From: an uncultured Elusimicrobia bacterium
GTDB lineage: Bacteria; RUG730
Direction: 5' to 3'
Length of the DNA stretch: 6,040 nt
Assembly: GCA_900321865.1 (NCBI GenBank)
Contig: ONXP01000046.1
Location: 1 to 6,040, forward strand
A program made the position numbers and the translations under genes. This document shows, one piece after another, positions 5,594-6,040 of this stretch. Each line of letters opens with the position of its first letter. Within the stretch, counting starts at the first letter, position 1. The notes beneath the pieces are model-generated. The model was not told the DNA's origin, searched no databases, and saw nothing but the letters and a program-made list of their open reading frames with translations.

Positions 5594-6040
5594 ATTTGAA
5601 TATAAAAACATATTATCTATTGCTTTTTTTGCAAGAATAGAAACATTTTTATCAACTTTTATAATATTTTTCATATCTTCTAGACAAAATAATATTTTTT
5701 CAAGTGTTGTTTTTTTCATATTTGGACAAATAGAATTTTGGGAAATACAATAAAAATTTTTATCTGGATTTTCTTTTTTTAATCTGTAAAGAATACCTCT
5801 TTCAGTGCAAATTATAAAATTTTTATTTTTAGAATTTTTAACAAATTTTAACATTCCGCCAGTCGATGCTACCTCGTCAGAAAGATTTATAATTTCTTCA
5901 TTACATTCTGGATGAGAAACTGTTAAAGCATCTTTATGCAACGATTTTAAATTTTCTAAATCCTCTTTCATCATATTTTCGTGAACATGACAATATCCAT
6001 TAAACAAAATAATATTTTTATCTGGATTTTGTTTTTGAAC
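5591..6040 (-). CDS. nadA: Quinolinate synthase NadA, C-terminal half (5' end outside window)
   Basis: NadA is a [4Fe-4S] enzyme that condenses iminoaspartate with dihydroxyacetone phosphate to make quinolinate for NAD synthesis. The frame is open from the right edge to TAG at 5593-5591, giving 149 residues, about half of a roughly 300-residue protein. Numbered within the fragment: GYCHVHE with cluster ligand C17, HPEC (43-46), the ST pair in ASTGG (S59, T60) for substrate phosphate, TERG (79-82), RLKKENPDK, and ICPNM with cluster ligand C105. The first cluster cysteine must lie outside the window. A TTG at 6007 is an internal Leu codon, since the frame continues upstream as VQKQNPDKNIIL, normal NadA sequence. 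It is the most upstream visible gene of the leftward operon; nadB and nadC, its usual partners, would have to be further upstream or elsewhere. Confidence 0.93.
   Translation of the reverse strand, partial: VQKQNPDKNIILFNGYCHVHENMMKEDLENLKSLHKDALTVSHPECNEEIINLSDEVASTGGMLKFVKNSKNKNFIICTERGILYRLKKENPDKNFYCISQNSICPNMKKTTLEKILFCLEDMKNIIKVDKNVSILAKKAIDNMFLYSN

Noticed and set aside
5431-5640. Plus-strand frame opposite the membrane protein gene
   Set aside because: It is a Lys/Ile-rich shadow with no start signal, and the minus-strand frame has a good ribosome binding site.
6005-6007. TTG as the nadA start codon
   Set aside because: The frame continues upstream to the window edge with residues typical of NadA, so the TTG is an internal Leu codon.

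Overview
The window is a very AT-rich bacterial segment with strong GGAG-type ribosome binding sites and tightly packed genes. Base composition, gene style, and an oxaloacetate decarboxylase set with no biotin carboxylase nearby suggest a Fusobacteriota member (Fusobacterium or a relative such as Leptotrichia). That is an inference from style and protein resemblance, not proof; another low-GC anaerobe is possible.

Left part (about 1-780, + strand): the C-terminal two thirds of a type I restriction-modification specificity subunit (HsdS), cut by the left edge. It shows the central spacer helices, the second target recognition domain and the C-terminal spacer helices. The two helical spacers look like different HsdS spacer subtypes, which hints at domain shuffling.

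Middle (779-1163): a gene-free, extremely AT-rich stretch between two convergent transcription units. It holds a run of AAAAAAT tandem repeats and a hairpin that probably terminates the long leftward operon.

Right part (1164-6040, all on the - strand, read right to left): one compact apparent operon, nadA (quinolinate synthase, cut by the right edge) - a four-helix membrane protein of unknown function - birA (biotin ligase without a DNA-binding domain) - oadB - oadG - oadA. The last three encode beta, gamma and alpha subunits of a Na+-translocating oxaloacetate decarboxylase. OadG has only 56 residues and is easily missed. OadA binds oxaloacetate and moves its carboxyl group to its own biotin; OadB decarboxylates carboxybiotin and pumps Na+ out; OadG is expected to hold alpha to beta. 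BirA would attach the biotin that OadA needs, so the enzyme and its activating ligase are made together. Spacing is 8 nt, a 1-nt overlap, 20 nt, 43 nt and 10 nt, so translational coupling is likely at several junctions, especially into birA, which has no visible Shine-Dalgarno sequence.

I see no mobile element, CRISPR array, tRNA or rRNA. The least explained items are the small membrane protein between nadA and birA, and the mosaic HsdS.
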